64,000 nucleotides of DNA from assembly GCA_019636695.1 (NCBI GenBank), contig JAHBXD010000004.1, positions 1 to 64,000 on the forward strand, written 5' to 3'. A program made the position numbers and the translations under genes. This stretch comes from Phycisphaeraceae bacterium (GTDB taxonomy: Bacteria; Planctomycetota; Phycisphaerae; Phycisphaerales; UBA1924). Below are positions 51,499 through 60,293 of the stretch, one piece after another. Numbering within the stretch: position 1 is the stretch's first letter; the number at the start of each line of letters is the position of its first letter. Under the pieces are notes generated by a model. It ran no database searches, was not told the origin of the DNA, and worked only from the letters and a program-made list of their open reading frames with translations.

Positions 51499-51908
51499 AG
51501 CTGCGAACCAGACAGCGCGCGTCGACGAGCGTGAAGATCAACGTCACACCGATGATCGACGTCGTGATGTGCCTGATCATTTTTTTCTTGATCGTCGGCA
51601 CCCTGGCCTCGGATCGTGCCGCGGCGCTTGATCTGCCGCTTGCTCGCTCGGGTCTTGATCCGGCGGGCGACCCGCTGGTCATCAACGTCATGGGCAGCAC
51701 CGAACGGGTTGAGATCGTGATTGACGGCGTAGAAGTCGGGCTTTCCGGGGCGCATGCGGCCGTACGTATGGCGCTCGCGCGTGATCATGCAGCGCCGATC
51801 ATCGTGCGCGCGGATCGTTCCTTGAATATGGCGGTCGTGCGCCCTGTGCTCACTGCCTGCCGCGATGCGGGCGCCTCCCGGATTCGCCTGGCGACGGAGG
51901 CACGATAA
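51495..51908 (+). CDS. ExbD/TolR family protein (first copy)
   Basis: A 137-aa protein with one N-terminal helix containing the key Asp (VTPMIDVVMCLIIFFLIVG) and a periplasmic peptidoglycan-binding-type domain. It pairs with the TolQ-like channel. Overlaps both neighbours by a few bases. Confidence 0.88.
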   Translation: MKLRTRQRASTSVKINVTPMIDVVMCLIIFFLIVGTLASDRAAALDLPLARSGLDPAGDPLVINVMGSTERVEIVIDGVEVGLSGAHAAVRMALARDHAAPIIVRADRSLNMAVVRPVLTACRDAGASRIRLATEAR

Positions 51909-52345
51909 TGGCCAGCCGACTCCGACGTCGAGGCCTCCACGCCGATATGCACTTCGGCCCGAGCATGACGCCGATGGTGGATGTGGTGCTCGTGATTCTG
52001 ATATTTTTCATGGGTGCGGCCGTGCTGCTCGGACCGGAGCGCCTACTCGCAATCGTGCTGCCTGAACAGGCGCAGCCGGAGGCGGGCGATCCTTTCGCTG
52101 TCGGCCCGGCGCACCTCACTATTCGACTCAGCACGAGCACGGATGGTGTCCGCATCCATGGCGCAGGACTCCGCGAAGCCCCGCCGCAGGCATTGCTCGC
52201 GCACGCTCGCGACCTTGCCGACAGGCTCGGCAGTGAGAACGTGTCGATCATCATCGAAGCCGATGATGATGTGGCGTATCAGGATGTCGTGGCGGCGTGT
52301 GATGCCTATGCCGAGGCGGGGATCGCACGTGTCGGTGTGCGATAG
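51908..52345 (+). CDS. ExbD/TolR family protein (second copy)
   Basis: A 145-aa protein with the same layout (MTPMVDVVLVILIFFMGAAVLL). It starts inside the TAATG overlap with copy 1. Two R subunits beside one Q subunit is a pattern also seen in other planctomycete and proteobacterial motors. Confidence 0.88.
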   Translation: MASRLRRRGLHADMHFGPSMTPMVDVVLVILIFFMGAAVLLGPERLLAIVLPEQAQPEAGDPFAVGPAHLTIRLSTSTDGVRIHGAGLREAPPQALLAHARDLADRLGSENVSIIIEADDDVAYQDVVAACDAYAEAGIARVGVR

Positions 52346-52415
52346 CCCGGTTGAAACCCCACCCGATCGCTCGCTCGGCAATCGGCTGCATGCACCGCGT
52401 GTTCCACTCGGGTGA

Positions 52416-52421
52416 TACACT
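52416..52421 (+). promoter_or_regulatory. TACACT -10-like box before the 655-aa protein gene
   Basis: TACACT, tcgggc, ATG at 52428. The six-base spacer is exact. Confidence 0.45.
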
Positions 52422-52427
52422 TCGGGC

Positions 52428-54395
52428 ATGCCCATGAGCTTTGCCGCGGTGGCCCTCGCGAGCGTAGCGATGCTGGGTCGCTGGGAAGCACAGACCCAGC
52501 CGCAGCCCGCCGACTGGCAGCGAGTGCCCGTGCAATTGGATGCGCTCAGCCCGCCGCAACGATTGGGTGTGCGTGCGGAATTGCTTCGCCAGAATATCCC
52601 GGTGATTCCGCAGGTCGTGGTGGTCAGCGATTGGGGGTCGTATCTTCGGGCAATCGCACACTGGAGCCCGGCCGGCCGCTTTCCGGTGCTGTTTGACGCA
52701 GGCACCGCCGAATCACGGCACGATATCGCCCGATTTGTTCGGGCATTCGAGCCGGCGCGTGTCGTGCGATGGAACGCGCCGGACGCGGTTGATCTGCCTC
52801 GCCCGCGCGAGGCACGGCAGGCGGTCATCGATAAAACCATCCGAAGCGCCTGGGATCTGGACACAATCGACAATGCTCCGGACCTGCTCGAACTCTGGGC
52901 CGCCTCTCCGGCGTTTGCACCGGGCATCATCGCGGCGGATGCAGCCGATCCGGCATGGCCCGCGGCGGTCGCGCTGGCTGCAGGGCGGGCGCAGCCGATT
53001 GTGTGGGTGCAGACCAAAGGCAACCCCAACGGAGCATTCGATCCTGATGAGGTGGAGCTTCTGGCCTCGGCCATTGAGCTGGGTGCGCAATCGACCGGCA
53101 TGCCTTGGAGAGCGCTGGGTGACCGCGTCGATGCACTGACGATCTGCCTCAATTGCCCGGTCAAGATCCGGCATGGGGGCGACGAGTTTCTCGCGACGAC
53201 GGATCGCCTCGGCCGACTGGCGGACGGTACGCGATGGGCCTGGGCATCGCAGATTTTCGGGACGCAGGAAGACGCCGCGTATCAGGCGATGTGTGCATTG
53301 TTCCTGATGCCGAAAAGAGCGCTGGCTTTCGACGGCTATCCGGATGAAGGCGCATGGCGCACCTATGGCATGCACGGCGCGGTGGATTCGTTGCGCCGCT
53401 TCGGGCTTGATGTGCTTGCGCCTGCTGCGGCGGGTGGAAGAGGGCTGGTCGATTGGCGCATGCTCGGGGCGACACCTCTTGCCTGCGACCTGATCATGGT
53501 GAACACCAAGGGCATGCGCAATTGGTTTGATCTATCACCCGGGCGGGCCTATTCAGGGGATGTCCCACTGCTTGATCGACCGGCGATCATCGCTTTTATT
53601 CACTCGTTCTCGGCGATTCAGCCAGGCCTGCCGGCCACGATCGCTGGGCGGTGGTTCCAGCGCGGCGCGTATGCCTATTCCGGCGCGGTCCACGAGCCGT
53701 ATCTCCAAGCGTTTGTGCCTCCGGCGATCCTCGCCGAACGCCTGACGCATGCCTTCCCGTGGGCGGCCGCGGTGCGTCACGACGACGGCCCGGTGTGGAA
53801 AGTCGCGGTCTTCGGTGATCCGTTGATCACACTCGGTCCGCCGGCACAGCGGATGGACGCCCCTTTTTCGCTCCCCGGCGCACACGATGTCGAGCAGCGA
53901 GCGCAGGAGCACCTTGCCTCTGGCCGGTCGGCCGATGCGCTTTGGGAGTTGATCATCGCCGGCGCTGATGCACGTGCCGCGGAACTTGCACGTGCGTGGT
54001 GGAAGGACGACCCCACGCGAATCACGACGCAAGTAGCCGATGCAGCCCTGCTGCCGGCGTTTCATCAAGGCGACGCCCTGCTGTTGATGCGGCTGTTCAT
54101 GCGATTGCGCGATGCCGAAGCCATTGAGCCTTGGCATCTTGATGTGCTTTGGCACGGAGCGCGCTTCGGCGCTGGAGCACTCGCGCAGCATGACGCGGAA
54201 ACCTTGCTGACTGTACTTCGGCAGCAGCTTCGGCCTGAGCAACTCGGCGCCGATGCCGTCGAGGCGGCCGAAATGATGCAACGGATCGGGAGTGTGCACG
54301 ATCCCGTGGCATTTTTACGTTCAGTACGCACCGATCGACCGCAAGACCAGCGCCTGATCGACGCAGCCGTTCGCGGCATGACCGGCCGCCGCTGA
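52428..54395 (+). CDS. Large hypothetical exported protein following the TolQR motor
   Basis: A 655-aa protein with a short hydrophobic N-terminus (MSFAAVALASVAMLG) that may be a signal peptide. Residues 80-450 form an alpha/beta region. It includes AYSGAVHEPYLQAFVPPA and VWKVAVFGDPLITL, which recall the C-terminal part of gingipain-like/C25 and TIGR03790-type proteins, but I cannot point to a His-Cys catalytic pair. It may belong to the motor operon although it has its own start box. Confidence 0.6.
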   Translation: MPMSFAAVALASVAMLGRWEAQTQPQPADWQRVPVQLDALSPPQRLGVRAELLRQNIPVIPQVVVVSDWGSYLRAIAHWSPAGRFPVLFDAGTAESRHDIARFVRAFEPARVVRWNAPDAVDLPRPREARQAVIDKTIRSAWDLDTIDNAPDLLELWAASPAFAPGIIAADAADPAWPAAVALAAGRAQPIVWVQTKGNPNGAFDPDEVELLASAIELGAQSTGMPWRALGDRVDALTICLNCPVKIRHGGDEFLATTDRLGRLADGTRWAWASQIFGTQEDAAYQAMCALFLMPKRALAFDGYPDEGAWRTYGMHGAVDSLRRFGLDVLAPAAAGGRGLVDWRMLGATPLACDLIMVNTKGMRNWFDLSPGRAYSGDVPLLDRPAIIAFIHSFSAIQPGLPATIAGRWFQRGAYAYSGAVHEPYLQAFVPPAILAERLTHAFPWAAAVRHDDGPVWKVAVFGDPLITLGPPAQRMDAPFSLPGAHDVEQRAQEHLASGRSADALWELIIAGADARAAELARAWWKDDPTRITTQVADAALLPAFHQGDALLLMRLFMRLRDAEAIEPWHLDVLWHGARFGAGALAQHDAETLLTVLRQQLRPEQLGADAVEAAEMMQRIGSVHDPVAFLRSVRTDRPQDQRLIDAAVRGMTGRR

Positions 54396-54402
54396 ATCGC
54401 GC

Positions 54403-57400
54403 TTATGCCTCGTCGCCGATGGCGTCGGAACGAAGTTCGAGAATCTGCCGCAGATCGTCGGTCGAGAGTTCGGTCAGCCAGCGTTCGCCCGAACCGATGA
54501 TGTTTTCGGCGAGCGCGGTCTTTTGTTCGATCATCTGGTCGATGCGCTCTTCGAGCGTGCCCCGAACAAGGTATTTATGCACGACGACTTTGCGCATCTG
54601 ACCGATGCGATAAGCCCGATCCGTAGCCTGATTTTCAACCGCGGGGTTCCACCAGCGATCGTAATGAAACACATGCGTCGCCGCGGTCAGGTTCAACCCC
54701 ACCCCGCCCGCCTTGAGGCTAAGAATGAGAATCGGGCTAGATCCGTCCCCCTTCTGGAAGGCCTTGATGATGCTTTCCCGCTGTTTCTGCGGCGTTCCGC
54801 CATGCAGGAAGAGCACATCACGGCCGAATTTGTGCCTGAGCATCAACTGCAGCAGATGACCCATCTGCCGAAACTGCGTGAAAATAATCGCCTGCTCATC
54901 TTCGGCGAGCACTTCGTCGATCTGCTCGACAAGCCGGATGCTCTTGCCCGAACGATTGATCTCGGGCGGGCGGGCGCTCGAAGCGTCGTGGTCTTTAAGC
55001 AACTGCGAAGGGTGATTACAGATCTGCTTCAGCCGGATCAACGCGCTCAGCACAAGCCCGCGCCGCTGAATACCCTCGGCCCGCTCAACTTCGCCGAGCA
55101 TGCGCTTGACGCAACTTTCGTAAAGGCTCGCCTGCTCGCCAGTAAGATGGCAGAACTCGCGCATTTCGAGTTTGTCGGGCAGGTCGCTCACCACGCCGGG
55201 GTCTGTCTTGAGACGGCGAAGAATGAACGGGCGGACCATGCCCTTGAGCTGGTCGGCGCGAACCGGGTCGCGCAATCGCTCGATCGGTACGCTGAAACGC
55301 TTGCGGAACGATGCCGCATCGCCCAGAAATCCGGGGTTGAGAAACTCCATGATCGACCAGAGTTCGCTCAGGCGATTCTCAACCGGTGTGCCCGTCAGGG
55401 CGACACGACGCTCGGCCGCAAGAGATCTCGCTGCCTGGCTCTGCTTGGCCCCTGGGTTCTTGATGTACTGGGCTTCGTCGAGCACCACCCGGCCCCATCG
55501 CACGCGCTCCAGCAACTCGCGATCTCGATGCGCCAGGGCATAGGTCGTCACAATCAGGTCGCTCGCCGCGGCGGCCTCGACGAATGGGTCACCCAGGCGG
55601 CGCTCCAGCCCGTGATGCACCAACAGTCGCAGCGAGGGTCCGAATCGGTGCGTTTCGTGCATCCAGTTCCCAAGCACGCTCGTTGGCGCAACCAGCAGCG
55701 TCGGCAGCACCGGAGAAGGAGATTGCCCGGCCTCGATCGCGGCTCGATACTCTTCCCGCTCGATGAGCATGAGCGCAAGCAGCTGGATGGTCTTGCCCAG
55801 GCCCATGTCATCCGCCAGGCAGACACCAAGCCCGAACCGTTCGAGAAACCGCATCCACGAGACGCCCCGAACCTGATACGGGCGAAGTGTCCCCTTGAAG
55901 GTTTCAGGTGGATGGACAATCGGCAGACTGCAGCGCTGTTCATCAAGTCCCAGAAGCCCCGCCAGCCAACCGCCCGCTTCGATCCCCACGATCGGGATGC
56001 CGATCTCGCGCATTTCGACGCCGAAAGCCAGGCGCACCGCATCGCCCACACCCATCCGCCCACCGGGGTTCTCGCGGATGAATCGCACAGCATTGCGAAC
56101 ATCCTCAGGCCGAATTTCAACCCAGCGCCCCGCGATCCTGACTAGGGGTGTCCGCGCTGTGGCGAGTTTCTCAAACTCAGCCAACGTCAGCGTCGCATCC
56201 CCGACGGCAATCTCCCAGCGGTAGTCGACCAGCGTCGCCAGACCCAGCTGGGGCGAACCGTTCGATACGGGCGATTCCGTGCCATCACCCGCCGGAGCTG
56301 TCGAACCCGAATCCAGCCTCAGGCGCGCTCCCAGTCGCGATGTCGGCGCATCCCACCACGCTGGAGCACCGACACCGAAACCCTGCTCAAGCAGCACGGG
56401 CCGAATCTCGCGAAGGAACTCGTATGCCTGCTTTGTAGAGAGCGCCATGTCCGCCGGCGTGCCCTCCGAAAGTGCCTTCTCAAGTCGAGGATAGATCCTG
56501 GCCGCTCGCGCCAATTCGGCCAGCAGCAACTCCTGCGGCTTGTCAAGACGCCGCCCTTCGATGATGACCGCGTCTCCGGCGATCAGCCAGATGTCCTGCG
56601 CATCGATCACCACCCCGGGTGCTTCCACCGCCTGCAGCCCGATCACGAGTGACCATTCGGCCTCACTCGCGTCGTCTGCCGACTCCGCCGGCTCTTCCAG
56701 CCGCAGCATCAGCCGCCACTGACTGCTCGCGCCCCGTTCCTCCAGGCCGCCGATCCATCGCCGCACCCGTCGGATCATTTCCTGTCGTGCGGCCGGCGTC
56801 GCCGGTACGTCGTCGGCGCCATCGAGCAGGCCGTGCATCCACGCGACATGCACATCCGAATGATCGCGCCCTGCCACCGTCTCCGCCATCGACTCGCGCT
56901 CAAGCGCTGCGCGGCAGTGCGCATCGGTGATGCGCCAGAGCATGTCTTCAAGAATCACCCACGGCTGATGCCGTGCCTCATCCACAACCGCGCGCACGAT
57001 GCCCGGCATCCCGGCCGTCAGCACCGCCAGCCGCTCGACAGTCGCCTCATCGCTCAGCCAAGGACGCCAAGATGCACGCAGCACGCCCGATGATTCCTGA
57101 GCAAGCATCGGCACGAATCGCTGCTGTGCAAGCAGATGCCTGCACAGCCCGACCACATGACACAGATATTCCGCGCCGGCTCCGGATTCAAACCGCGGCT
57201 CATCGCCCCCGCGCTCCTCGACCAGCGCATCGAGCACCGCCGGTGCGGACGACGGTGCGAACATGGCCGCGGCGACACGCCGCCTTGTCAACCCTTCCGG
57301 CTCATCCGCCAGCGTTCCGGTTAAGGTGGCAAGCGTCTCACTCGGCAGCACCCGCCCTGCCGCCGTCACGGGCAGCACGAGCACCAGTTCGGCAAGCCGA

Positions 57401-57585
57401 TCGTGGGCTGGAAAACCGTATTCGACCAGTCGTCGCCCAAGTTCCTCGGCTCCTAGAGCCAAGGGATGCGCTTCGGCCCCCCCCGGTGCACCCAGGTGAT
57501 CGACCCCCTCGGCCCAGACTGCGAGCGAACCCTCCGACCACTGAGCGTGAAACACACACGTCGGCCTGTCCGTGGCGACTTCCAT
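54403..57585 (-). CDS. SNF2-family DNA translocase
   Basis: A 1060-aa protein. The C-terminal 600 residues are a SWI2/SNF2 ATPase: CLADDMGLGKTIQLLALM (Walker A), VVLDEAQYIKNP (DEAQ box), ALTGTPVENRLSELWSIM, then the helicase C lobe with LSLKAGGVGLNLTAATHV and RWWNPAVENQATDRAYRIGQ. The N-terminal 450 residues contain a SNF2-associated region. It moves along double-stranded DNA to remodel bound proteins. The TTG at 57594 is an alternative start. It lies tail to tail with the 655-aa gene. Confidence 0.92.
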   Translation of the reverse strand: MEVATDRPTCVFHAQWSEGSLAVWAEGVDHLGAPGGAEAHPLALGAEELGRRLVEYGFPAHDRLAELVLVLPVTAAGRVLPSETLATLTGTLADEPEGLTRRRVAAAMFAPSSAPAVLDALVEERGGDEPRFESGAGAEYLCHVVGLCRHLLAQQRFVPMLAQESSGVLRASWRPWLSDEATVERLAVLTAGMPGIVRAVVDEARHQPWVILEDMLWRITDAHCRAALERESMAETVAGRDHSDVHVAWMHGLLDGADDVPATPAARQEMIRRVRRWIGGLEERGASSQWRLMLRLEEPAESADDASEAEWSLVIGLQAVEAPGVVIDAQDIWLIAGDAVIIEGRRLDKPQELLLAELARAARIYPRLEKALSEGTPADMALSTKQAYEFLREIRPVLLEQGFGVGAPAWWDAPTSRLGARLRLDSGSTAPAGDGTESPVSNGSPQLGLATLVDYRWEIAVGDATLTLAEFEKLATARTPLVRIAGRWVEIRPEDVRNAVRFIRENPGGRMGVGDAVRLAFGVEMREIGIPIVGIEAGGWLAGLLGLDEQRCSLPIVHPPETFKGTLRPYQVRGVSWMRFLERFGLGVCLADDMGLGKTIQLLALMLIEREEYRAAIEAGQSPSPVLPTLLVAPTSVLGNWMHETHRFGPSLRLLVHHGLERRLGDPFVEAAAASDLIVTTYALAHRDRELLERVRWGRVVLDEAQYIKNPGAKQSQAARSLAAERRVALTGTPVENRLSELWSIMEFLNPGFLGDAASFRKRFSVPIERLRDPVRADQLKGMVRPFILRRLKTDPGVVSDLPDKLEMREFCHLTGEQASLYESCVKRMLGEVERAEGIQRRGLVLSALIRLKQICNHPSQLLKDHDASSARPPEINRSGKSIRLVEQIDEVLAEDEQAIIFTQFRQMGHLLQLMLRHKFGRDVLFLHGGTPQKQRESIIKAFQKGDGSSPILILSLKAGGVGLNLTAATHVFHYDRWWNPAVENQATDRAYRIGQMRKVVVHKYLVRGTLEERIDQMIEQKTALAENIIGSGERWLTELSTDDLRQILELRSDAIGDEA

Positions 57586-57687
57586 GGGATGCAATGCAAC
57601 CTCTGTTCCCGCCGCATCGGTCGCCCGAGCGGGGTTCTCCCCGATCTCGACACCCTGCCGATCCGCGCAGGATGCCCTTACCGATAA

Positions 57688-57760
57688 TGAGGGCGCAGGG
57701 ACTCGAACCCTGGACCCGCGGATTAAAAGTCCGCTGCTCTACCAACTGAGCTACGCCCTC
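57688..57760 (-). tRNA. tRNA-Lys (TTT)
   Basis: The minus strand folds as a standard cloverleaf: acceptor GAGGGCG/CGCCCTC, D-arm with GTTGGTAGA, anticodon stem GCGGA/TCCGC around CTTTTAA with anticodon TTT, and T-arm CAGGG TTCGAGT CCCTG. The discriminator is A and no CCA is encoded. Confidence 0.95.
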
Positions 57761-57799
57761 GGCGCCAGAGCGGATAATAGGAGCCGGCCGAAGCGCCTG

Positions 57800-58081
57800 T
57801 CACCCCCCGGGCATATCGCGGTGCTCATCGCACTCTTCCGCCACCGGCACGGGGTCATACCCCCCCTTACAAAACGGTTGGCACCGCCCGAGCCGCCTGA
57901 TGGTCAGCCACCCTCCACGAAATGCCCCATGCGTCCGAAACGCGTCTAACGCATACCAGGAGCAGGTCGGCACGAAACGACATTGACGCCCCAGGATCGG
58001 TGAAAGCGTGTACTGGTAGACCTTGATCAGCCCGATGCATGGAACTGCCAACCAACGCGAAACCACAGAACAACGCTTCAT
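57800..58081 (-). CDS. yidD: Membrane protein insertion efficiency factor YidD
   Basis: A 93-aa protein. It has a hydrophobic N-terminus ([20 protein letters not shown]) and the signature [15 protein letters not shown] with conserved cysteines. It helps YidC insert inner-membrane proteins. Start overlaps the rnpA stop (ATGA). Confidence 0.95.
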   Translation of the reverse strand: MKRCSVVSRWLAVPCIGLIKVYQYTLSPILGRQCRFVPTCSWYALDAFRTHGAFRGGWLTIRRLGRCQPFCKGGYDPVPVAEECDEHRDMPGG

Positions 58082-58485
58082 GATGCCGACCCACCCGCAC
58101 GTCGATCTCGCCGGGCATACGCCTTGTCCAGCCGAATCACAGCCTCCCGCACGAGCGCGCGATAGGTTTCGAGATCCTGTGGCGTGTGCCGACGTGCGAC
58201 GATGACCAGGTCATACCCCACCCCGGCTGTGTCGCCCAACCCATGCTGCTCAAGCCGAAAGCTTTCCCGAAGCATGCGCTTAAGCCGGTTCCGAACGACC
58301 GCCGGACCGACCCGCCGCGAAATCGAAAGGCCCAGGCGACAGCGCCCGAGCGTGTTGGGAAGGGCGATCACTGTCAGCGGACCTTGACTTTGTCGATAGC
58401 CGCGACGCTGCACCGACCTGAACTCCTCGGCCAGTGTCAGCCTACGAGAACGGCCGAACTTGAATCTTTGTGCGTTGCTGGGCAC
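58078..58485 (-). CDS. rnpA: Ribonuclease P protein component
   Basis: A 135-aa basic protein that assists the RNase P RNA in tRNA 5' processing. [49 protein letters not shown] (the RNR signature) and VIVARR are clear. Start is a GTG at 58485 with TACGAT 5 bases upstream and no SD. rnpA usually follows rpmH and dnaA; neither is seen here, and the space upstream holds only hairpins. Confidence 0.95.
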   Translation of the reverse strand: MPSNAQRFKFGRSRRLTLAEEFRSVQRRGYRQSQGPLTVIALPNTLGRCRLGLSISRRVGPAVVRNRLKRMLRESFRLEQHGLGDTAGVGYDLVIVARRHTPQDLETYRALVREAVIRLDKAYARRDRRAGGSAS

Positions 58486-58490
58486 GCCGA

Positions 58491-58496
58491 ATCGTA
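58491..58496 (-). promoter_or_regulatory. TACGAT -10-like box before rnpA
   Basis: The minus strand reads TACGAT, tcggc, GTG. Only five bases lie between box and start codon. Confidence 0.4.
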
Positions 58497-58528
58497 CGAG
58501 GCCCGCACAAGGGAAACCCGGCACGCAC

Positions 58529-58559
58529 AAAGGCCCGCACCTGGTCGGCACGGGCCTTT
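58529..58559. terminator. Hairpin upstream of rnpA
   Basis: AAAGGCCCG/CGGGCCTTT, 9-bp stem. It lies between the stop of the HAF-like gene and rnpA, and ends with TTT on either strand, so it can act as the second terminator of the upstream gene. Confidence 0.65.
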
Positions 58560-58619
58560 GAGAGATTTCCGCGAGCCGCCGACCGTTCCGGCCGGAAGGT
58601 TGCCCGCTGGGTTGATTGG

Positions 58620-58655
58620 ACCGGCGCCGGGAACGAACGTGCTCCCGGCGCCGGT
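58620..58655 (-). terminator. Strong hairpin downstream of the GC-dockerin protein gene
   Basis: A perfect 13-bp stem ACCGGCGCCGGGA/TCCCGGCGCCGGT with a 10-base loop, 61 bases past the stop at 58716. No T-run on the minus strand. Confidence 0.6.
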
Positions 58656-58715
58656 TTGTGGGGGGGCAAGCGCATCGATCACCCGCCGCTCGGGGCGGGC
58701 GAACACATGGTGGGC

Positions 58716-60113
58716 TTACGGGCAGCCGGCCACGAACCTGTCGAGGTAGTAGAAGAAATCGCTGGCGTCGATCTGGCCGTCAGGGACGCCGTACGCGGGA
58801 TCGTTCGGATCGCTCGAACCCGACAGGTCGGCTACGCGATCGTTGCCGGCAACAAACTGGTCTAGGAAGTAGAAGAAGTCGCTGGCATCGACCTGGCCGT
58901 CAGGAACGCCGTACGCCGGATCATTCGGGTCGCTCGAGCCAGATAGGTCAGCTACGCAGACCGAGACATCGAGCCGGATGATGATGCCGGTCATGTTGCC
59001 GTGCGGATCGAGGCCGTGACCCACGATCGTCTTGCCATCCTCGCTCATGCCGTGGGCCGCGAGCAACTGCCATCCGGTCAGATCGACGCCGTAGTCATCT
59101 GTGAGAATATTTTTCAGAAGGCGTACGCCCTCTCCCTGGCGCCACACGAAAATCTCGCCTTCCGGATTGTCGAAGAAGAAGAAGCGGTTGTATGTGCCGA
59201 CGATCATCTGCCCATCATCGGAAATCGCCGCCGGAATCGCGCTGTAGAAACCCGGGGGCGTCTGCCCGAGGACCGTCGGCGCGCCCGTCGCGACATCCCA
59301 CATGACCAGGTCTTCGCGATACCCGAAGATATCCATCGCCATGAGCGAGAAGCCCGCCGCGTATGCGCCGTTATCTGAAACGACCAGGGCGAGCGACGAT
59401 CCAAGCTCCTCTTCCGTGACGAACAACTGGCGAATGGCGTTGCCGTTGGCGGCTTCCCACACCACCGGGAAACGCTCTTCCTCCATGTTCTGCTCATAGC
59501 CGACGATCACCGAGCCGTTCGCCGAGACACCGAACGCCTCGGCCCGGAACATGTCAAAGAGGTGGGGCAGCTTGACCACGCCCGTCGATTCGCGCCAGAC
59601 GTAGGCATCGGAAAACTCGAACCCTGCCCCGAAGTTGATGAAAAAGTCGGTCATCCCCACGACCGCCGAGCCGTCGCGCGACACTGCGTTCGCCGTACTG
59701 CCCCAATTCAGAATCGGGCTCCATAGATCAACCACGCCGCCGTCAGCGGTCCAGTACCAGCCCGTCAGGTCGTACTCACCGGGATCGTTCGGACGCTCCT
59801 TGAACGCAATACCTGCCAACACGCCGGCATCCCCAGAGACGCCGCGGATGTCGCGGCTCACGATCGAAGGAATCAACTCCACCGTTCCGTCGATCGAGGC
59901 CCTGAACCCGTAATAGTCCACGATGCCGTTGAGGTCGCCGTTCGTGATGCCGATCACCGTCGAGCCGTCGCGGCTGACGCCCCATGCCTGCGAGAAATCA
60001 AACCCGCCCGGCACGCTTCCGATCGCGATCACCTGGGCCGTCTGGCCGTGGGCAAGCCCCGCGAGCGCACACAGACACGCGGCGGCAACTCCGTTCTTCA
60101 ATACCCGTTTCAT
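58716..60113 (-). CDS. Exported HAF-repeat-like protein with GC-type dockerin pair
   Basis: A 465-aa protein. It has a signal peptide (ACLCALAGLAHGQ), then repeated units such as GVSRDGSTVIG, AVSRDGSAVVGM and AISDDGQMIVG, as in HAF-type extracellular repeat proteins. The last 80 residues are two near-identical 40-residue units (VADLSGSSDPNDPAYGVPDG and following DASDFFYFLDQFVAG) flanked by Cys and ended AGCP, the layout of the GC-type dockerin anchor. AAGGAG lies 6 bases before the ATG. It is probably a surface protein. Confidence 0.82.
   Translation of the reverse strand: MKRVLKNGVAAACLCALAGLAHGQTAQVIAIGSVPGGFDFSQAWGVSRDGSTVIGITNGDLNGIVDYYGFRASIDGTVELIPSIVSRDIRGVSGDAGVLAGIAFKERPNDPGEYDLTGWYWTADGGVVDLWSPILNWGSTANAVSRDGSAVVGMTDFFINFGAGFEFSDAYVWRESTGVVKLPHLFDMFRAEAFGVSANGSVIVGYEQNMEEERFPVVWEAANGNAIRQLFVTEEELGSSLALVVSDNGAYAAGFSLMAMDIFGYREDLVMWDVATGAPTVLGQTPPGFYSAIPAAISDDGQMIVGTYNRFFFFDNPEGEIFVWRQGEGVRLLKNILTDDYGVDLTGWQLLAAHGMSEDGKTIVGHGLDPHGNMTGIIIRLDVSVCVADLSGSSDPNDPAYGVPDGQVDASDFFYFLDQFVAGNDRVADLSGSSDPNDPAYGVPDGQIDASDFFYYLDRFVAGCP
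58741..58840 (-). repeat. Tandem dockerin unit, copy nearest the C-terminus
   Basis: About 100 of 120 bases match 58861-58960 closely. Offset is exactly 120 bases, or 40 codons. Confidence 0.75.
58861..58960 (-). repeat. Tandem dockerin unit, first copy
   Basis: Partner of 58741-58840 in the same reading frame. Confidence 0.75.
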
Positions 60114-60249
60114 ACTGACTCCTTAGAGGATTTGCGCGACCCGACAGTTCCGGGTACGCCCGCGCTTGTGCGCGCTGCTCTGTCGGCGCCCATGGTGGAC
60201 GGCCTGGAAACCCGACGCCTCGGCTTCCCGCGGCGTCGAGGATGCATGG

Positions 60250-60276
60250 GGCCTCTCGTGGTTGGCGCAAGAGGCC
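60250..60276 (-). terminator. Hairpin after the second PEP-CTERM-like gene
   Basis: GGCCTCT/AGAGGCC with a 13-base loop, 18 bases past the stop at 60294. No T-run. Confidence 0.45.
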
Positions 60277-60293
60277 GGAAGAGGTTTGGATAC

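Noticed and set aside
50674-52345. Standard Tol-Pal operon
   Set aside because: TolA, TolB and Pal are missing and there are two R subunits, so only a generic TolQ/TolR-type motor is claimed.
54523-56145. 540-codon plus-strand frame
   Set aside because: Antisense shadow of the SNF2 gene; the product shows only His/Arg-rich composition.
58486-58715. A missed rpmH (ribosomal protein L34) gene
   Set aside because: No frame in this gap gives the short Lys/Arg-rich L34 sequence; the gap holds two hairpins.
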